Virus record (IMG/VR): IMGVR_UViG_3300021085_000226
Span: 1-23,259 of that record
Direction: 5' to 3' (one strand)
From: a virus
Length of the DNA stretch: 23,259 nt
The notes under the pieces: model-generated
Told to the model about the DNA's origin: nothing
Databases searched by the model: none
What the model saw: only the letters and a program-made list of their open reading frames with translations
Made by a program: the position numbers and the translations under genes
Shown: piece after piece, positions 21,314 through 23,259 of the stretch
Layout of the letters: each line of letters begins with the position of its first letter
Position numbering within the stretch: position 1 is the first letter of the stretch

Positions 21314-23259
21314 TTAGGGTGTTTCTAGGGCGGTTACTTTTGCCTCTAGGGTTTCAATCCGATCCATTGCCTCTTGCAGTGCCTTGACTGCTTTCATGTA
21401 GAGGATGGAGTATTTTACCGTTTTAGTGGTAGTTTCTAAAATAGTACCATCGGGATCAACATCGACAGTTTCACTTACTAATCCCGACATTCCTGACGCT
21501 TCCAAATCTTGTGCGATTACGCCCAGTTTATTTGGAGCATCTAAAGCATCTAACTTCAGGCTATATTTCTTCACTTGGATAGCTTTTATATCATCCCATT
21601 GAGATGCAGCATCAGATATATTTTCTTTAAGTTTAAGGTCTGAAGTAGCCCCATAGCTGTTGTTTACGTTTCTAACGTCACCATTACTCGCAACGTAAAA
21701 CCTTACAGACGCACTGTCCATTGCGTATAAGAAGAAATTTGAGCCGTTAGTGGGGGCCGCATTTGGATATCTAATTTGGACGCCATAAGGACCTGAGTTG
21801 TGTTCACAATTAAATCTTGTATTCCATTGCCCTGAGGTGGCATTACGGATAAACCACATTGGGGAAGTAAGACCCCCGTGATAATACATTAAGGGGTCAC
21901 CATCCCCATCAGCCAGCACGATGTTGTTGCTTGTGGTGCGGATGTCCAAGCCGCCTTGGTTGCCTGAGAAACCGCCAAGGATTGTGTTAGCATTTCCCGT
22001 TGTCATGGATTGACCGGAGCCTAGTGTGCCATTTCTAGCACCTACAAAAGTATTTCGGCTTCCTGTTGACTGATAGCCAGAGGCAAAACCTAAAAACGTA
22101 TTGTTGTCTCCTCCTGTTAAGTTATACCCAGAGGTGCGACCAATACCCGTATTGTAGTCACCTGTAGTAACTCTCAACGCAGTTACACCAACGCCGACAT
22201 TGCCAGTGCCGTTTTCTATTTCAATAGTGCCAGACAGGTAGAGGTCTTTGAAGCGGGCGGCTGAAAGCCCTAGATCAAGTTGAGCATCTCTGGCGCCGCC
22301 CGTAGATGTAGAGGGGAAAACGTAGTTGCCAACAGGGTTAAACGTGAGGTTTGCATCACCACTGCCGATATATATTCTTGTGCCGCTATTAACCCCAATA
22401 CGCCCCACAGGTGCGCCGTCTTTGTAATAAAGGTGAATTGGGCCGTCTGATGCCATTCGGTTAAACACAGAAGCACTATTTGATGAGTTGCTAATCTGAC
22501 CATCGGCACGAAGGTTTACCCCTGCATCACCACCAGAACCTGATGTGTAAACTGTTGTACTCGTAGTCCCCACCAGCAAGTTACCGCTCGCATCCAGGCG
22601 CATGGCAAGGCTGTTGTTTGGTTGAAAATCAAAAACGCCATTAGTTCCAGCCTCTGTGCGAAAATTAAAGTCTGGACTTCCCGCAGAAAACCACTCAATA
22701 GATGCTTTTGCTGCGCCATCTTGACGAAACTCAAGCACAGCCTCGCCTGTATCCGCTGCGTCGATTATTAAAGAAGCGTCGGCGTCACCAGCCCCCGTTG
22801 ATTTTACCTCAATGGCTACATCACCAGAATGTTCCACAGTCAGCCCATCGCTGGTCAAAGTCCCAGTTACGTCTACACCTGTGCTAGTGGTGGCTAGTTT
22901 TTTAACATCGTTATAATACAAATCAACTGAACCATCAGCCGTTGCAACTAAACCAACTTCACCAGTGTATTTCCCTAAAACGACACTATCGCTTCGCATA
23001 TACAAAGACCCAGTGCCAGCATCATCAATGAAACTATCAGTCCCACTATGGTAAATCTGTAGGTCAGACCCAGCGCCGAAGATGGCTTTGTTGTTGTCGC
23101 CGAAGGACAGGTCACCCGTCATGGTATCACCCGAAAGGTTCACATACCGTGCGTCTGATTGTGTCTGCGTCAGGTGATCTGCTAGAACAAACGTGCCGTA
23201 GCCTACGATCTCAACAATGTCGTTTACCGTGGTTCCACTTGCAAATACTACTGAGGTTC
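21314..23259 (-). CDS. Tail fibre/spike with C-terminal S74 intramolecular chaperone (5' end outside window)
   Basis: The frame stays open to the right edge (38 codons beyond the GTG at 23143), so the true start lies outside. The visible 647 residues are beta-rich, with the fibre motif NLSGDTMTGDL near the edge and repeated GS/GT-rich strands. A set of YadA-head-like turns lies near residues 320-393 counted from the GTG. The last 109 residues form a peptidase S74/endosialidase-type chaperone, TSDLKLKENI with Ser501 and Lys506, then a helix (LYMKAVKALQEAMDRIETLE) that trimerises. In that family the chaperone drives trimer folding and then cuts itself off before Asp of the Ser-Asp pair. One cysteine is present (Cys446). 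Receptor-binding fibre is the likely role. Confidence 0.9.
   Translation of the reverse strand, partial: TSVVFASGTTVNDIVEIVGYGTFVLADHLTQTQSDARYVNLSGDTMTGDLSFGDNNKAIFGAGSDLQIYHSGTDSFIDDAGTGSLYMRSDSVVLGKYTGEVGLVATADGSVDLYYNDVKKLATTSTGVDVTGTLTSDGLTVEHSGDVAIEVKSTGAGDADASLIIDAADTGEAVLEFRQDGAAKASIEWFSAGSPDFNFRTEAGTNGVFDFQPNNSLAMRLDASGNLLVGTTSTTVYTSGSGGDAGVNLRADGQISNSSNSASVFNRMASDGPIHLYYKDGAPVGRIGVNSGTRIYIGSGDANLTFNPVGNYVFPSTSTGGARDAQLDLGLSAARFKDLYLSGTIEIENGTGNVGVGVTALRVTTGDYNTGIGRTSGYNLTGGDNNTFLGFASGYQSTGSRNTFVGARNGTLGSGQSMTTGNANTILGGFSGNQGGLDIRTTSNNIVLADGDGDPLMYYHGGLTSPMWFIRNATSGQWNTRFNCEHNSGPYGVQIRYPNAAPTNGSNFFLYAMDSASVRFYVASNGDVRNVNNSYGATSDLKLKENISDAASQWDDIKAIQVKKYSLKLDALDAPNKLGVIAQDLEASGMSGLVSETVDVDPDGTILETTTKTVKYSILYMKAVKALQEAMDRIETLEAKVTALETP
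21641..21643 (-). other. Predicted S74 chaperone self-cleavage serine
   Basis: This codon is the Ser of Ser-Asp-Leu-Lys-Leu-Lys. Ser and the Lys five residues later match the catalytic dyad spacing of endosialidase chaperones (Ser911/Lys916 in endoNF). Cleavage would release a C-terminal chaperone of about 108 residues. Confidence 0.7.
21965..22189 (-). repeat. YadA-head-like repeats in the S74 fibre
   Basis: Three to four units with the pattern NTxxGxxSGY followed by a Thr/Gly turn (NTGIGRTSGYNLTGG, NTFLGFASGYQSTGS, NTFVGARNGT, NTILGGFSG) at residues 319-393 from the GTG. Such units form left-handed beta-rolls in trimeric adhesin heads. Confidence 0.75.

Noticed and set aside
1-23259. tRNA, rRNA, integrase, transposase, phage RNA polymerase or attachment sites
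   Set aside because: None was seen on either strand; nearly all sequence is taken by tightly packed coding regions, and the largest gap is 133 nt.

Overview
The window looks like part of a lytic podovirus genome infecting a Gram-negative, probably marine, bacterium. Two opposed gene blocks meet at about 5.4 kb. The left block (+ strand, 1-5380) holds replication and nucleotide-metabolism genes: the end of a family A DNA polymerase, an unrecognised 272-residue protein, a RecE-like exonuclease, a small PDDEXK nuclease, a small unknown protein, a DUF3310 protein, a MazG-like pyrophosphatase and a B12-dependent class II ribonucleotide reductase. After the polymerase these genes are tightly coupled (junctions overlap by 1 to 43 nt). 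A sigma70-like promoter lies between the polymerase and the 272-residue gene. This set together with the convergent structural block resembles HMO-2011-type marine podoviruses. That affiliation is my inference from gene content; it was not computed.

The right block (- strand, transcribed from beyond the right edge down to 5514) holds virion and lysis genes. In transcription order these are: a tail fibre with a self-cleaving S74 chaperone (5' end outside the window), a second repetitive fibre, two small conserved proteins, a HlyC-type lysine acyltransferase with its own promoter-like element, a 630-residue Gln/Asn/Asp-rich rod-like protein, a GH24 endolysin with a C-terminal membrane segment, overlapping inner and outer spanins, and then five proteins (751, 64, 182, 771 and 1265 residues). 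The three largest are in the position and size order of T7-like internal (ejection) proteins. Spanins imply a host with an outer membrane.

The two blocks converge on a 133-nt gap holding two intrinsic terminators, one per strand. Each has G-U pairs that work only in its own transcript, and the terminators are interleaved so that the two mRNAs should have complementary 3' ends.

The most unusual content is the HlyC-like acyltransferase, an enzyme family known for lysine-acylating RTX toxins. It sits 1 nt upstream of a protein with no lysine in its first 485 residues and only six lysines clustered at its C-terminus, one of them in a Gly-Lys context. Also notable are the complete lack of cysteine in about 3,660 residues of candidate ejection and rod proteins, an extra loop between the two active-site cysteines of the reductase, and an endolysin carrying a membrane segment in a lysis cassette with no separate holin. 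I saw no tRNA, rRNA, CRISPR, integrase, transposase or attachment site.
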